The notes under the pieces were generated by a model, which saw only the letters and a list, made by a program, of their open reading frames with translations, was not told the DNA's origin and ran no database searches. A program made the translations under genes and the position numbers. Positions 1 to 9,115 of a stretch of DNA of 64,000 nucleotides are shown piece after piece. Numbering within the stretch: position 1 is the first letter of the stretch; the number at the start of each line of letters is the position of its first letter. The stretch lies in assembly GCF_006770285.1 (NCBI RefSeq), contig NZ_CP017195.1:1-64000 (forward strand), in the 5' to 3' direction. Origin of the DNA: Lactococcus paracarnosus. GTDB taxonomy: Bacteria > Bacillota > Bacilli > Lactobacillales > Streptococcaceae.

Positions 1-1371
1 CTATCTCAAGTTTGATTTGATGGTATCCATCTCTTTTTGAAGACCAGTATCTGTTTTCATCTTATCTGAAATCTGTTTGTGCGCATAAATAACTGTTGTA
101 TGATCACGCCCACCAAATTCTTTGCCAATAGCAGGCAGACTTTTGCCTGTAATTTCCCGAATCAAGTACATGGCAACCTGTCTCGGGTATGCGATCTCTT
201 TAGGACGTTTTTTACTGACCATATCAGCAATCGAAATTTTGTAAAAACTAGCAACTTCTTCTTGAATTTGTTTAGAAGAGATATCTTTATCTGGTACTAT
301 CTTAGTAGACTCTAACGTATTAAGTGCTTTAGAGGCAGTATCAATATCAATGACATCAATATGATAGGTATTAGCATAAAATTTTAAATTCTTAAGTGCG
401 CCTTCTAAGTCTCTGACATTTGAGTCAATACGTCCAGCAATATAAGACAGTGTTTCTGATGGGACTTTAATCGCCATCTCATCTACTTTATTAAGTAGAA
501 TCGCCATACGATCTTCATAGTTGGGTGCTGTAATATCAGTTGTTAAGCCCCAGCCAAAACGAGACTTAAGTCGCTCCTCAAACTCATTTAGCTCATTTGG
601 GGGTCTATCACTTGAAATGACGATTTGAGCCCCTTTATCATGTAGCGTATTAAAGGTTTGGAAGAACTCATTGATGGTTCCTTCTTTTTTAGCAAAAAAT
701 TGGATATCATCTAATAGAAGTAAATCCAGTGTCCGGTATTGATCTGTAAATTCCTGCATTTGGTTTTTACGAGAACTTTGGACATAATCGTTAACAAAAT
801 TTTCAGATGAGACATACTTGATACGTGATGCTGGATTATTAATGAGAATTTCATTGCCGATTGCATTCATCAGATGGGTTTTACCGAGTCCAGGTCCACC
901 ATAGATAAATAGGGGATTATACATGCCACCAGGATCATTTGCAACAGCAATCGCTGCACCAAGTGTCATCCGGTTACCTTCACCCTGAACAAAATTTTCA
1001 AAGTTGTACTTATGATTTAATCCGTTTTTGAGTTCTGAGGCCACAACGGGTGCTATCGTATCTATTTCTGTTGTATCGGCAGCCTTACTTTGATTTTCAT
1101 AGTCGGCAATATTAATCTCATCAGCTGAGTAAAGTGAGAAGTTAATTTCCGTACTAAATATTTCGAAGCCAGCTGTTTTGATCAGGTCTTCTTGTTTTCG
1201 CCAAAAATCTTGGTGCATGTTACTTTCAAGATAAATTTTAGCGTTATTATCAGTTATCTCAAGCAGTTTCGCAGGTTCTATGAAAAAATCATAAGGCGCT
1301 TGGCCTAAGTTGTTTTTTGCGAGTTCTTTAACACGCATCCAAAATTTTTGGTCATTTGGCGTTAAGGACAT
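1..1371 (-). CDS. dnaA: Chromosomal replication initiator protein DnaA
   Basis: DnaA binds DnaA boxes at oriC, melts the origin and recruits the replicative helicase. The 456-residue product has the full architecture: an N-terminal DnaB/DnaD-interaction domain (about 1-85), a variable linker, an AAA+ core with Walker [11 protein letters not shown] (about 158-167) and Walker [10 protein letters not shown] (217-225), and the C-terminal DNA-binding signature [14 protein letters not shown] (about 420-433). Length is usual for the family. The ATG at 1369-1371 is preceded by GGAGT on the minus strand, and the stop codon is the first three bases of the window, so the gene is complete. The origin and parB lie just upstream; dnaN would be expected just beyond the left edge. 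Confidence 0.98.
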   Translation of the reverse strand: MSLTPNDQKFWMRVKELAKNNLGQAPYDFFIEPAKLLEITDNNAKIYLESNMHQDFWRKQEDLIKTAGFEIFSTEINFSLYSADEINIADYENQSKAADTTEIDTIAPVVASELKNGLNHKYNFENFVQGEGNRMTLGAAIAVANDPGGMYNPLFIYGGPGLGKTHLMNAIGNEILINNPASRIKYVSSENFVNDYVQSSRKNQMQEFTDQYRTLDLLLLDDIQFFAKKEGTINEFFQTFNTLHDKGAQIVISSDRPPNELNEFEERLKSRFGWGLTTDITAPNYEDRMAILLNKVDEMAIKVPSETLSYIAGRIDSNVRDLEGALKNLKFYANTYHIDVIDIDTASKALNTLESTKIVPDKDISSKQIQEEVASFYKISIADMVSKKRPKEIAYPRQVAMYLIREITGKSLPAIGKEFGGRDHTTVIYAHKQISDKMKTDTGLQKEMDTIKSNLR

Positions 1372-1739
1372 TTGACTCCTTTCTATATAGGTAGCTATTT
1401 TTATTTAAAAACAGATTTAATGGTTGTATGTGAATAACTTTTAAAATCCGCAGTTAAGAAAATTATATCATGTTGCCAGAAAGTTTTCCACAATTTATAG
1501 AAAATAAGGCAAGAAATTAACAAGGTAGTAAAAAATTATACACAGGTTTGTGGAAAATGTGGATAAAAAAAGAAAACCTTTGGGTTAATCACACTTATTT
1601 TATCTTTAATCCCTTCTAAATACACTGTTTTAAAAAAGTTAGTCACAGATGTGTATAACTTATTAACAAGGTGTATACTAAAAAAAAGATGTTGATAAGT
1701 TTGTTTAAAAAAAGTAATCCACAATCGTGCTGTGGATTA
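1372..1739. other. oriC: Chromosomal origin of replication (oriC) with DnaA boxes
   Basis: The dnaA-parB gap is AT-rich and dense in DnaA-box sequences (TTATNCACA type). Seen directly: TGTGAATAA at 1429-1437, TTTTCCACA at 1484-1492, TTATACACA at 1536-1544, TGTGGAAAA at 1549-1557, a perfect TGTGGATAA at 1558-1566, TGTGTATAA at 1650-1658, TGTTGATAA at 1690-1698, and the facing pair TAATCCACA/TGTGGATTA at 1715-1723 and 1731-1739. Three boxes are packed within 31 bases at 1536-1566. Position between dnaA and parB is where oriC lies in streptococci and lactococci. The melting element is not assigned; the A+T-rich stretch at 1565-1640 is a candidate. Confidence 0.93.
1715..1739. repeat. Inverted pair of DnaA boxes at the parB stop codon
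   Basis: TAATCCACA and TGTGGATTA form perfect 9-base inverted arms separated by 7 bases. The right arm includes the parB stop codon (1737-1739). There is no U-tract on the parB side, so it is probably a paired DnaA-binding site rather than an ordinary terminator, although an RNA hairpin at the end of the parB message is also possible. Confidence 0.6.
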
Positions 1740-2495
1740 CTGGTTAGTTAAAATGAGGATAAGTCGATTTAGTTCATCTAAATTATCATAAGCGATTTCA
1801 ATCTTTTTGGCTTGTATTGTGACTGGATTGCCTAGATGTTTACTTAACTTATCTTCTGCTTCTTTTATAAATATATTTTTCTCTTTTTTAGATGGTAATT
1901 TAGGTGTTTTAGTGAGTAATTGGCTTAGTGCGTTTACAGAAAGCTGTTCTTTATCAATACGATGTGCCCAAGCTATCTGTTCTTGCGGTTGTGCTAAACT
2001 TAAGAGCAATCTTGCGTGACCTTGGGATATTTTTTTATCTTCTATCAATTTTAAGATGGCTTCAGGCAAGCTTAGGGTTCTAATCGCATTACTGACATAG
2101 GGTCTAGACTTGCCAAGTTTCTCAGCAACCTGCGCGTGTGTTAGCCCTTGTTTTGTAACCAGATTTTGTAAACTTCTGGCTTCATCTAAGACCGTCAAAT
2201 CATCTCGCTGCAGATTTTCTAAAATAGCCAGCGTCATCATCTCATCATCCGTTAGATAACGGATGATGGCAGGAATTTCAGTTAGCCCAGCTAATTGAGA
2301 TGCCCTAAATCTGCGTTCACCAGCTAATATTTCATAGCCAATGATACTTGATTTCCTGACTATAATCGGCTGTAAAACGCCATTTTCTTTGATGGATTGG
2401 CTGAGTTCTTGTAATTTTTCTTCATCAAATATGATACGCGGTTGATAAGGATTTTTGACGATGCTTGAAATCGGTAGTAATTCAATAGTTTCCAT
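1737..2495 (-). CDS. parB: Chromosome-partitioning protein ParB/Spo0J
   Basis: ParB is a CTP-dependent DNA clamp that loads at parS sites near the origin, spreads, and recruits SMC for chromosome segregation. The 252-residue protein shows the N-terminal ParB box NPYQPR (about 16-21), the CTP-binding GERRFRAS motif (about 59-66), and a central helix-turn-helix around THAQVAEKLGKSRPYVSNAI. It lies immediately origin-proximal, on the same strand as dnaA. No parA is adjacent, as is usual in streptococci and lactococci. The start at 2493-2495 has only a weak ribosome site, but no better start lies nearby and the N-terminus matches the family. Confidence 0.96.
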   Translation of the reverse strand: METIELLPISSIVKNPYQPRIIFDEEKLQELSQSIKENGVLQPIIVRKSSIIGYEILAGERRFRASQLAGLTEIPAIIRYLTDDEMMTLAILENLQRDDLTVLDEARSLQNLVTKQGLTHAQVAEKLGKSRPYVSNAIRTLSLPEAILKLIEDKKISQGHARLLLSLAQPQEQIAWAHRIDKEQLSVNALSQLLTKTPKLPSKKEKNIFIKEAEDKLSKHLGNPVTIQAKKIEIAYDNLDELNRLILILTNQ

Positions 2496-2649
2496 ACTGC
2501 TATTTTACCATGTCTTATTCATCATGTGCCTATTTAAATAATTTGCTTTTTAGTAACTAGGATAAACCGACAGTATTACACTATTTACTCATATTTAGGA
2601 CATTAAGTTAAAATAATTCCTATTAGATAATCATTTTAGTGTTAGATAA

Positions 2650-2677
2650 TTGACATTATTCTATTGAATGTTATAGA
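2650..2677 (+). promoter_or_regulatory. Promoter of the GlsB/YeaQ-type gene
   Basis: TTGACA at 2650-2655 and TATAGA at 2672-2677 are separated by 16 bases (or TAGAAT at 2674-2679 with 18). It is a near-consensus vegetative promoter about 55 bases upstream of the small membrane protein gene. The rest of 2496-2724 contains nothing else recognisable. Confidence 0.7.
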
Positions 2678-2730
2678 ATTAAAGAGTAAGGACGTTAAGT
2701 ATGACGTTAATCCTATGAGGAGGTATGACT

Positions 2731-2976
2731 ATGGGTTGGATTTGGACACTTATTGTTGGTGCAATTATTGGTGCAATTGCGGGTGCAATCACTAAAAAAG
2801 GTGACTCTATGGGCTGGATTGCTAACATAATAGCCGGTTTAGTGGGCTCTATGATTGGTCAGGCTATTTTTGGAAATCGTGGCCCTAGCTTAGCTGGGAT
2901 GGCTTTGATTCCATCTATTCTTGGTGCTGTGATTTTAGTTGCAGTTGTCTCATTTTTCACAGGAAAGAAAAATTAA
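2731..2976 (+). CDS. GlsB/YeaQ/YmgE-family small membrane protein
   Basis: An 81-residue, very hydrophobic, glycine-rich protein of the transglycosylase-associated (GlsB/YeaQ/YmgE) family, usually induced in general stress; its molecular activity is unknown. Two to three membrane segments separated by short polar loops (ITKKGDSMGW, FGNRGPS) are visible, ending in a GKKN tail. An ATG also exists at 2725, but GAGGAGGT (2717-2724) directly abuts it; the ATG at 2731 has proper 6-base spacing and is chosen. It is a single-gene unit with its own promoter and a strong terminator shared with the convergent trhO. Confidence 0.85.
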   Translation: MGWIWTLIVGAIIGAIAGAITKKGDSMGWIANIIAGLVGSMIGQAIFGNRGPSLAGMALIPSILGAVILVAVVSFFTGKKN

Positions 2977-3014
2977 GTTCGTAAAACTGATAGATTAGCT
3001 ATCAGCATGAATAT

Positions 3015-3055
3015 AAAAAAGTCATCAGATCAAGCTTGATTTGATGACTTTTTTG
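3015..3055. terminator. Bidirectional terminator between the GlsB-like gene and trhO
   Basis: Arms AAAAAAGTCATCA (3015-3027) and TGATGACTTTTTT (3042-3054) are perfectly complementary, with A- and T-runs on either side, so the hairpin can stop transcription from both convergent genes. Confidence 0.9.
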
Positions 3056-3089
3056 ATCCTCTCTATAGTTGAAAAGATCAAACTTATTT

Positions 3090-4049
3090 TTACTGCGTGA
3101 CAACTTCACCTATAGCCATTAAGCGTGATAGGATATCGTCTTGTGTTAATTGATGACTGATGATGTAGCGATTGTTTGGATGAACACGGCAATCATGCTC
3201 ACAGCCACCAAGGTATTTCGCTTCATTCGCTTCAGAAGCTAAAATTTGACGATTGCACTCTGGATTTCCACAATTGATGTAGCGTTCACAAGGTGTGCCA
3301 TCAAACCAATCTTTACCGACGATGACTGTTTCATTTTGGTTAATTGGGACAGCAATTCTGCTATCAAAGACATACATCTTTCCATCCCAAAGATCGCCGC
3401 GAACTTCGGGGTCTTTACCATATGTTGCAATGCCACCATGAAGTTGTCCAACGTCTTTAAAGCCTTCACGGACTAACCAGCCAGAGAATTTTTCACAACG
3501 AATCCCACCAGTACAGTAGGTAAGGACACGTTTTTCTAAAAATTCTTCTTTGTGATCACGCATCCATTGAGGTAACTCTCTGAAATTTCTGATATCAGGT
3601 CGAACTGCCCCTCTAAAATGGCCTAAATCAAATTCATAGTCATTACGCGCATCGATCACGACGGTATTGTCATCCAACATCGCTTCTTTAAATTCTTTTG
3701 GACTTAAGTAAGCACCAGTTAATTCTAAAGGATTGATGTCATCTTCTAGGTTCAGATTGACGAGCTCTTTTTTGTAACGAACATGCATCTTTTTAAAGCT
3801 ATTTGTATCTGCTAAATCGATTTTAAAGATGGTTGTTGCAAATCTAGGATCTTCATGCATCATGTTGATGTATGCTTCAGTTTGTTCAAATGTACCACAG
3901 ACGGTACCATTGATCCCTTCATCGGCTACTAAAATTCTGCCGGTGATGCCGATTGCTTTACAAGCTGCTATATGTTCTTTAGCAAATAGGTCACCATTCT
4001 CAATTGGGACATATTGATAGTACAATAGTACACGATAATCTTGGGTCAT
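3090..4049 (-). CDS. trhO: tRNA uridine(34) hydroxylase TrhO (rhodanese family)
   Basis: TrhO (YceA/YbfQ, formerly UPF0176) makes the oxygen-dependent 5-hydroxyuridine modification at U34 of tRNAs. The 319-residue protein has an N-terminal ferredoxin-like domain (about 1-95), a rhodanese domain (about 115-220) with the active-site loop [11 protein letters not shown], and a C-terminal cysteine-rich segment ([13 protein letters not shown] and GGCEHDCR) typical of the Gram-positive members. The start at 4047-4049 has AAGGAG 7 bases upstream on the minus strand. It stands alone between a terminator and the divergent tag gene. Confidence 0.93.
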   Translation of the reverse strand: MTQDYRVLLYYQYVPIENGDLFAKEHIAACKAIGITGRILVADEGINGTVCGTFEQTEAYINMMHEDPRFATTIFKIDLADTNSFKKMHVRYKKELVNLNLEDDINPLELTGAYLSPKEFKEAMLDDNTVVIDARNDYEFDLGHFRGAVRPDIRNFRELPQWMRDHKEEFLEKRVLTYCTGGIRCEKFSGWLVREGFKDVGQLHGGIATYGKDPEVRGDLWDGKMYVFDSRIAVPINQNETVIVGKDWFDGTPCERYINCGNPECNRQILASEANEAKYLGGCEHDCRVHPNNRYIISHQLTQDDILSRLMAIGEVVTQ

Positions 4050-4155
4050 GTTAATCTCCTTGTCTTTTATGTATAAAATACGACATTACCATTTACCCAT
4101 CTTTAATGCTGAAACGCAACAATATTGCTTGTGTTCTTTTACACAAAAAAAAATA

Positions 4156-4164
4156 TGTTACAAT
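4156..4164 (+). promoter_or_regulatory. Extended -10 promoter of tag
   Basis: TGTTACAAT (TGN plus TACAAT) about 32 bases before the tag start; no convincing -35 at the right distance, so this would be an extended -10 promoter. Confidence 0.5.
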
Positions 4165-4195
4165 CTAGGTAGTCTCAAATAAGAAAGGTGACCAA

Positions 4196-4741
4196 ATGAT
4201 AAGATGTGAGTGGGTAAATTCAGCATTAGAAGAGCCTTACCATGATCAAGAGTGGGGGAAACCTAAGTATGATGATGAGATCCTCTTTGAAATGCTGATA
4301 CTTGAAGGCATGCAAGCTGGACTAAGTTGGACAACTATTTTGAATAAAAGAGAGAATTACCGTCAGGCATTAGATGGTTTTTCCGTAGAAAAAATTAGCA
4401 GATATGATCAAACAAAGATAGATGCCTTGTTACAAAATGCTGGCTTGATTCGTAATAAATTAAAAATGAAGGCGATTGTCAAAAATGCGACTGCTTTTAT
4501 CAAGGTACAAGCAGAATTTGGTAGTTTTTCAAGCTATCTTTGGCAATATGTTGCTGGCGAGCCAATTGATCATCATTATCAAAAGATGTCGGATGTCCCT
4601 GCAGTAGATAGTATATCTGAAAAAATGAGTAAAGATATGAAAAAAAGAGGGTTTTCATTTGTTGGACCGACCATCTGTTATGCTTATATGCAAGCTGTTG
4701 GGTTGGTGAATGATCATGTTGAATACTGTGAATTTAGATAA
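4196..4741 (+). CDS. tag: DNA-3-methyladenine glycosylase I
   Basis: Removes 3-methyladenine from alkylated DNA, starting base-excision repair. The 181-residue product matches Tag in length and features: N-terminal RCEWVNS with the zinc-ligand cysteine, YHDQEWGKP, the helix-hairpin-helix region LLEGMQAGLSWTTILNKRENYR (the first 18 residues of which are diagnostic), and the C-terminal GFSFVGPTICYAYMQAVG with the metal-binding histidine in NDHVEYC. Start ATG 4196 follows AAAGGTG. Single gene, divergent from trhO, ended by tandem hairpins. Confidence 0.94.
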   Translation: MIRCEWVNSALEEPYHDQEWGKPKYDDEILFEMLILEGMQAGLSWTTILNKRENYRQALDGFSVEKISRYDQTKIDALLQNAGLIRNKLKMKAIVKNATAFIKVQAEFGSFSSYLWQYVAGEPIDHHYQKMSDVPAVDSISEKMSKDMKKRGFSFVGPTICYAYMQAVGLVNDHVEYCEFR

Positions 4742-4750
4742 CTAACAAAA

Positions 4751-4833
4751 AAACGCTTGCGCGTTTCGTTGTCTTAAGTCGCTTGACCCGTGTCAAGACC
4801 GACCTATTTGAAACAGCTCAGGCTGTTTTTTAT
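4751..4833. terminator. Terminator hairpins after tag
   Basis: AAACGC/GCGTTT (4751-4766) is followed by a better terminator with arms AAACAGC (4811-4817) and GCTGTTT (4822-4828) and a T-run. The second one abuts the stop codon of the convergent DUF975 gene. Confidence 0.75.
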
Positions 4834-5579
4834 TATAAACGATCCTGAATACGTGCTTCATAGAAGGCAACCATAGACATGGTTGTATAGGGCATTGTCC
4901 AAATTTGTGCCCAACCGAAAGAGATAGCATTTAAGATGTACCAGCCAATAAATGTTAAATTAAATAAGAAATACTTAAATTTATAGCCTGTCATGATCAT
5001 TTTTGAGGTATTTAAGACATCCCAAACACCTTGATATTCATTATGCTTGAGTTTATCATATAAGACGTAAGTTGCTTGTGACCAAGCCAGGCCAAAATAA
5101 ATCATCAAGCCCCATCCAATGATTGGAATAAACATGAGAATAAACATAATAACTGAAATCACAAAGGTCAAGATGAATATTTTCCAAAAATATCCATCTT
5201 TAAAGGCTCTAAAGATATCAGTTGATAAGTTAATTTCCTCTTTTTCACCACGAAAAATTTCCATGTAGTTGAATAATGCTGCTGTTTGAAAAACAGTTAG
5301 AATAATGCCCATTATTAAACCGATCAGTAAAATGATCAAAAAAATTGGGATGATGATCGCGAATATTGGACCAAAGTCAATAGATGCAGCAGCATCTGGA
5401 TTGCCAGAAATCTTATCTGCAGTATCTTTAAACGTTGAGCTGATATCATTTGAATATGAGTTAGTGATGCGATTGTTAACAACGGAAAGCACCAATGGTA
5501 CTATTAATAAGAGTAATTTTTGGAAAAAATTATCCTTTAAGGCATGGCGTGCTGCTGCTTTTAGTTCTGAACTTGTCAT
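4833..5579 (-). CDS. DUF975 family integral membrane protein
   Basis: A 248-residue polytopic membrane protein of the DUF975 family, common in Firmicutes and of unknown function. The N-terminus MTSSELKAAARHALKDNF is an amphipathic lead-in typical of this family, followed by about five to six hydrophobic segments with a conserved cytoplasmic loop. A longer frame begins at 5657, but AAGGAG lies 10 bases before the ATG at 5577-5579, and homology-like sequence starts there, so this start is chosen. Monocistronic, with a 250-base divergent gap to yajC. Confidence 0.85.
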   Translation of the reverse strand: MTSSELKAAARHALKDNFFQKLLLLIVPLVLSVVNNRITNSYSNDISSTFKDTADKISGNPDAAASIDFGPIFAIIIPIFLIILLIGLIMGIILTVFQTAALFNYMEIFRGEKEEINLSTDIFRAFKDGYFWKIFILTFVISVIMFILMFIPIIGWGLMIYFGLAWSQATYVLYDKLKHNEYQGVWDVLNTSKMIMTGYKFKYFLFNLTFIGWYILNAISFGWAQIWTMPYTTMSMVAFYEARIQDRL

Positions 5580-5797
5580 GTCGATGTATCTCCTTATACA
5601 GATTAAATAGGTTGGATGTGTCATATGTATCTTTTTAATGATAACATTTATTATCAATTTTTTCTAGAATGATAACAAAGTGAATGTAAATAAGGTTTGT
5701 TTTCAAAAATAATAATCGAAAAATAGCCAATCGATTAAATTTAGGGTTCTTTTTATAAAAATTAAATTACCCTATCCTTTTTTTATTGTTGATAATC

Positions 5798-5806
5798 TGC
5801 TATAAT
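5798..5806 (+). promoter_or_regulatory. Extended -10 promoter of yajC
   Basis: TGCTATAAT: a perfect TATAAT hexamer (5801-5806) with an upstream TG, 30 bases before the yajC start. Confidence 0.65.
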
Positions 5807-5835
5807 GATAGATATAAAAAAAATGAGGTAAAAAG

Positions 5836-6192
5836 ATGAATTTTATAATTTTGATCATTCTATTTGGTGGTATGATGTGGTTTATGCAACGTAACCAAAA
5901 GAAAGCTGCTAACAAACGTCAAGAACAGCTTAATAGCATGGCACCAGGTTCTGAAATCGTAACAATTGGTGGCTTACATGGTATTCTATCAAGTGTTGAC
6001 AATGAAAAAGGAACGATCGAATTAGATGCTGAAGGTGTGATTTTAACGTTTGATCGCTCAGCAGTTAAATCAGTTAAACCAGTTGAATCAGCTGCAACAT
6101 CAGATGCGCTAGATGGTGTAATCTCAGATGCAAAAACTGATGTGATAGAGGTAACTGAAAAATCAGCTACACCAGATTCACCATTTGAATAA
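5836..6192 (+). CDS. yajC: Preprotein translocase accessory subunit YajC
   Basis: YajC associates with SecYEG/SecDF and supports protein export. The 118-residue product has a single N-terminal membrane anchor (about residues 3-15, FIILIILFGGMMWFM), a basic stretch QRNQKKAANKRQEQ, and the conserved YajC core with MAPGSEIVTIGGLHG. The C-terminal part is acidic and low in complexity. The start follows GAGGT with 6-base spacing. A short hairpin terminator follows. Confidence 0.92.
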   Translation: MNFIILIILFGGMMWFMQRNQKKAANKRQEQLNSMAPGSEIVTIGGLHGILSSVDNEKGTIELDAEGVILTFDRSAVKSVKPVESAATSDALDGVISDAKTDVIEVTEKSATPDSPFE

Positions 6193-6203
6193 ACTCTAAT
6201 AAG

Positions 6204-6226
6204 TAAGCTCTAGGGCTTATTTTTTT
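6204..6226 (+). terminator. Terminator after yajC
   Basis: TAAGC (6204-6208) and GCTTA (6215-6219) pair, with extension by wobble, followed by a run of T. The stem is short. Confidence 0.65.
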
Positions 6227-6245
6227 AGAATTTTTTTTAGAAATA

Positions 6246-6305
6246 TGGTAAAATTAATGGAAGCTTTTATAGCTTGGATACTGATCACAATGTGCTGTTC
6301 AGTAT
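6246..6305 (+). promoter_or_regulatory. Promoter and structured leader of the uppS operon
   Basis: TGGTAAAAT (6246-6254) is an extended -10. The leader downstream can form AAGCT/AGCTT (6261-6275) and a perfect 7-bp stem ATACTGA (6278-6284)/TCAGTAT (6299-6305). No known riboswitch class is recognised. Confidence 0.45.
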
Positions 6306-6348
6306 GGATAAGAACATAATGGCTTAAGAATTAGAGGTACAAACTAAG

Positions 6349-7089
6349 ATGACAATAATAACTGATACAGATAAAAAAATACCAAACCATCTGGCGATTA
6401 TCATGGATGGTAATGGGCGTTGGGCCCAGCATCAAGGAAAACCTCGTGTGTTTGGACACAAAGCTGGCATGGACGCTTTACAAAAAATTGCCATTCATGC
6501 CCAACATGAGGGGGTTAAAGTCTTGACAGTATATGCTTTTTCAACAGAAAATTGGACGAGACCTGCTGCTGAAGTGAAATTCATCATGAGTTTACCGATT
6601 GATTTTTATGGTAAATTTGTCCCAACATTGAACAAAGAAAATATTCGTATTGCCATGATTGGGACAAGAGAGGGTGTGCCAAAAGCCACACTTAAATCAA
6701 TTGATCAAGCGATGGCTGATACCGCTAATAATACGGGGATGATTTTAACAATTGCCTTAAATTATGGTGGTCAAAATGAGATTTTAGATGCGGTTAGATC
6801 TTTGGCAACTGATGTCAAGTCTGAAAAGATATCTGCTGAGTCAATTTCGATAGAAAGCTTTGAAGCTAGACTAACGACAGCAGTTTTACCAGCAGCTTAT
6901 CGAAACCCTGATTTTGTGATTCGGACATCTGGAGAAAATCGATTAAGTAATTTTCTGATGTGGCAAACAGCCTATAGTGAATTATATTTTACAGAGACCT
7001 TATGGCCTGATTTTGATGAAGCATCACTTGACTTAGCTTTTGATGCCTTTTCAAAACGAGACCGTAGATATGGAGGAGTTAAAAAATGA
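6349..7089 (+). CDS. uppS: Isoprenyl transferase (undecaprenyl pyrophosphate synthase)
   Basis: Condenses isopentenyl diphosphate onto farnesyl diphosphate to make the C55 lipid carrier used for peptidoglycan and wall polymers. The 246-residue protein has the cis-prenyltransferase signature MDGNGRWA (19-26, catalytic Asp 20), KAGMDAL, the FSTENW motif, and the C-terminal YSELYFTETLWPDF with RDRRYGG. It opens the cluster uppS-cdsA-dxr-rseP-proS. Its stop overlaps the cdsA start by 4 bases (ATGA), implying translational coupling. Confidence 0.96.
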   Translation: MTIITDTDKKIPNHLAIIMDGNGRWAQHQGKPRVFGHKAGMDALQKIAIHAQHEGVKVLTVYAFSTENWTRPAAEVKFIMSLPIDFYGKFVPTLNKENIRIAMIGTREGVPKATLKSIDQAMADTANNTGMILTIALNYGGQNEILDAVRSLATDVKSEKISAESISIESFEARLTTAVLPAAYRNPDFVIRTSGENRLSNFLMWQTAYSELYFTETLWPDFDEASLDLAFDAFSKRDRRYGGVKK

Positions 7090-7880
7090 CGCAAAGAATT
7101 ATTACTGGTGTCGTCGCAGGCGCTGTCTTTTTAGGGCTAGCTATTCTGGGCGGTGCACCGTTTCATATTTTGGTTGGTTTGCTTACGATTATTGCTATGA
7201 GTGAGCTGTTTAAAATGCGTAAATTAGAAATTTTATCATTTGAAGGTATTTTAGCAACATTTGCTGCATTAGCATTAGCATTACCGACAACACAGTATTT
7301 TCCAAAATTAGGTACAGATAGTCATTTTACCTTGTTTACCTTATGTTTATTCATCATGATGGGTGTCATGGTATTCACCAAGGGCAACTATTCTTTTGAG
7401 GATTTAGGCTTTCCTTTTCTATCAGCTTTTTATATTGGTATTGGTTTTCAGAATTTATTAGCAGCACAGCAAAGTAGCTTATTTATCTTATTTTTAGCAC
7501 TATTCATTGTCTGGTCGACAGATTCAGGTGCTTATTTCATTGGTAAAGAATTTGGAAAAAGGAAACTCATTCCGAGTGTATCGCCTAATAAAACGGTGGA
7601 AGGCTCACTTGGTGGTATTGCATGTGCAATTGTTGTTGCTGTCTTGATGGTCTTTCTTTACCCAAATAAAGCACCGGATATCAATCTTTTTAAACTCATT
7701 ATTTTAGTTGCCATATTTTCAATCGTCGGTCAGTTGGGCGATTTGGTAGAATCAAGTTTGAAACGCCATTTTGGTGTCAAGGATTCTGGTAAAATTTTAC
7801 CAGGTCACGGTGGGATATTAGATCGATTTGATAGTTTAATTTTTGTCTTCCCCATCATGCATTTGCTAGGGTTATTTTAA
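7086..7880 (+). CDS. cdsA: Phosphatidate cytidylyltransferase (CDP-diglyceride synthase)
   Basis: Makes CDP-diacylglycerol from phosphatidate and CTP, the branch point of phospholipid synthesis. The 264-residue polytopic membrane protein has about eight hydrophobic segments and the complete CdsA signature near the C-terminus: SSLKRHFGVKDSGK followed by LPGHGGILDRFDS. It overlaps uppS by 4 bases and is followed after 58 bases by dxr. Confidence 0.96.
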   Translation: MTQRIITGVVAGAVFLGLAILGGAPFHILVGLLTIIAMSELFKMRKLEILSFEGILATFAALALALPTTQYFPKLGTDSHFTLFTLCLFIMMGVMVFTKGNYSFEDLGFPFLSAFYIGIGFQNLLAAQQSSLFILFLALFIVWSTDSGAYFIGKEFGKRKLIPSVSPNKTVEGSLGGIACAIVVAVLMVFLYPNKAPDINLFKLIILVAIFSIVGQLGDLVESSLKRHFGVKDSGKILPGHGGILDRFDSLIFVFPIMHLLGLF

Positions 7881-7938
7881 ATGAGTTAAAGATGGTTAAT
7901 TATAAATGTTTGACATTTGGATGGAGAAGAGTAAGGTA

Positions 7939-9114
7939 ATGAACAAGAAAAAAGTGATACTATTAGGCGCGACGGGAAGTGTTGGCGTTCAAGCTTTAGA
8001 TGTTATCGCAGCACATCCAGATTTATTTGAACTCGTAGGTTTTGGGTTTGGTAACAATATAGACAAGGCACGTGAAATTATCCAAGAATTTGATCCTAAG
8101 GTAGTTGTATCGTCACAATCAAGTATCATCGATCAATTTAAAGCGGAATTTCCGAAAATGCTCTGTTACTCAGGTGATGCTGGTTTAAGCCAACTTGCAC
8201 AAACAGAAGACTATGATGTATTACTGAATGCGATTGTCGGGTCTATTGGCGTTATACCAACACTTGAGGCAATCAAACTTGGTCGTGATATCGCTCTGGC
8301 AAACAAAGAAACGTTAGTCGTTGCTGGTGATACGATTATGCTTGAAGCAGCTAGAACAGGTAGTCAAATTTTACCAGTTGATAGTGAGCATGCTGCTATT
8401 TTCCAAGTCTTACAAGGGGTTCAAGCGCGTGATGTTCGTAGTCTAACGATTACAGCATCAGGTGGGTCATTTAGAGATAAGACAAGACAAGAGCTAGTCG
8501 ATGTGACTTTGGCAGATGCTTTAACACATCCTAACTGGAGTATGGGTGCTAAAATCACACTGGACTCTGCTACTATGGTCAATAAAGGCTTGGAAGTTAT
8601 TGAAGCACATCATTTATTTGGACTCGCTTATGAGGATATTCATGTTGTCTTACATCGTGAATCTGTCGTCCATTCTATGATTACCCTGAATGATGGTGCT
8701 GTATTGGCCCAATTAGGCCCATCAGACATGCGTGAACCTATCCAGTATGCCTTATCTTATCCAAGACATATTCCCATTCATAATGAAAAGCCATTTGATC
8801 TGACCGAAATCGGTCGCCTGCATTTTGAAAAAATGGATTTAGTGCGGTTTCCCATGCTAGATTTGGCTTACCGAGTCGGCAAACTTGGCGGTGGGTATCC
8901 AGCTGTCTATAATGCTGCAAATGAAGTTGCCAATCTTGCCTTTCAAGAAGGAAAAATTACTTTTCTAGCCATTGAACAACTGGTGACACGTGCCGTATTT
9001 GAACATATGGAGTTTGATGGTCAAACCTTACATCAAATACTAGCATCAGATCGACAAACGCGTCAAACGGTCAGCCAGTGGATTACTGAATTAGCCGAAG
9101 AAAGGGGAAAATGA
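7939..9114 (+). CDS. dxr: 1-deoxy-D-xylulose 5-phosphate reductoisomerase
   Basis: Catalyses the first committed step of the non-mevalonate (MEP) isoprenoid pathway, DXP to MEP with NADPH. The 391-residue form has the Rossmann motif GATGSVG (10-16), the substrate loop [20 protein letters not shown] with metal-binding acidic residues (SEH, and the [13 protein letters not shown] segment), and the C-terminal helical domain. A longer frame starts at 7906, but those extra 11 residues are unlike the family, and AAGG precedes the ATG at 7939. It sits between cdsA and rseP exactly as in Bacillus; many streptococci lack it at this place because they use mevalonate. Confidence 0.94.
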   Translation: MNKKKVILLGATGSVGVQALDVIAAHPDLFELVGFGFGNNIDKAREIIQEFDPKVVVSSQSSIIDQFKAEFPKMLCYSGDAGLSQLAQTEDYDVLLNAIVGSIGVIPTLEAIKLGRDIALANKETLVVAGDTIMLEAARTGSQILPVDSEHAAIFQVLQGVQARDVRSLTITASGGSFRDKTRQELVDVTLADALTHPNWSMGAKITLDSATMVNKGLEVIEAHHLFGLAYEDIHVVLHRESVVHSMITLNDGAVLAQLGPSDMREPIQYALSYPRHIPIHNEKPFDLTEIGRLHFEKMDLVRFPMLDLAYRVGKLGGGYPAVYNAANEVANLAFQEGKITFLAIEQLVTRAVFEHMEFDGQTLHQILASDRQTRQTVSQWITELAEERGK

Positions 9115-9115
9115 T

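Noticed and set aside
3239..3476. Overlapping frames on both strands inside trhO
   Set aside because: Shadows of the trhO coding frame.
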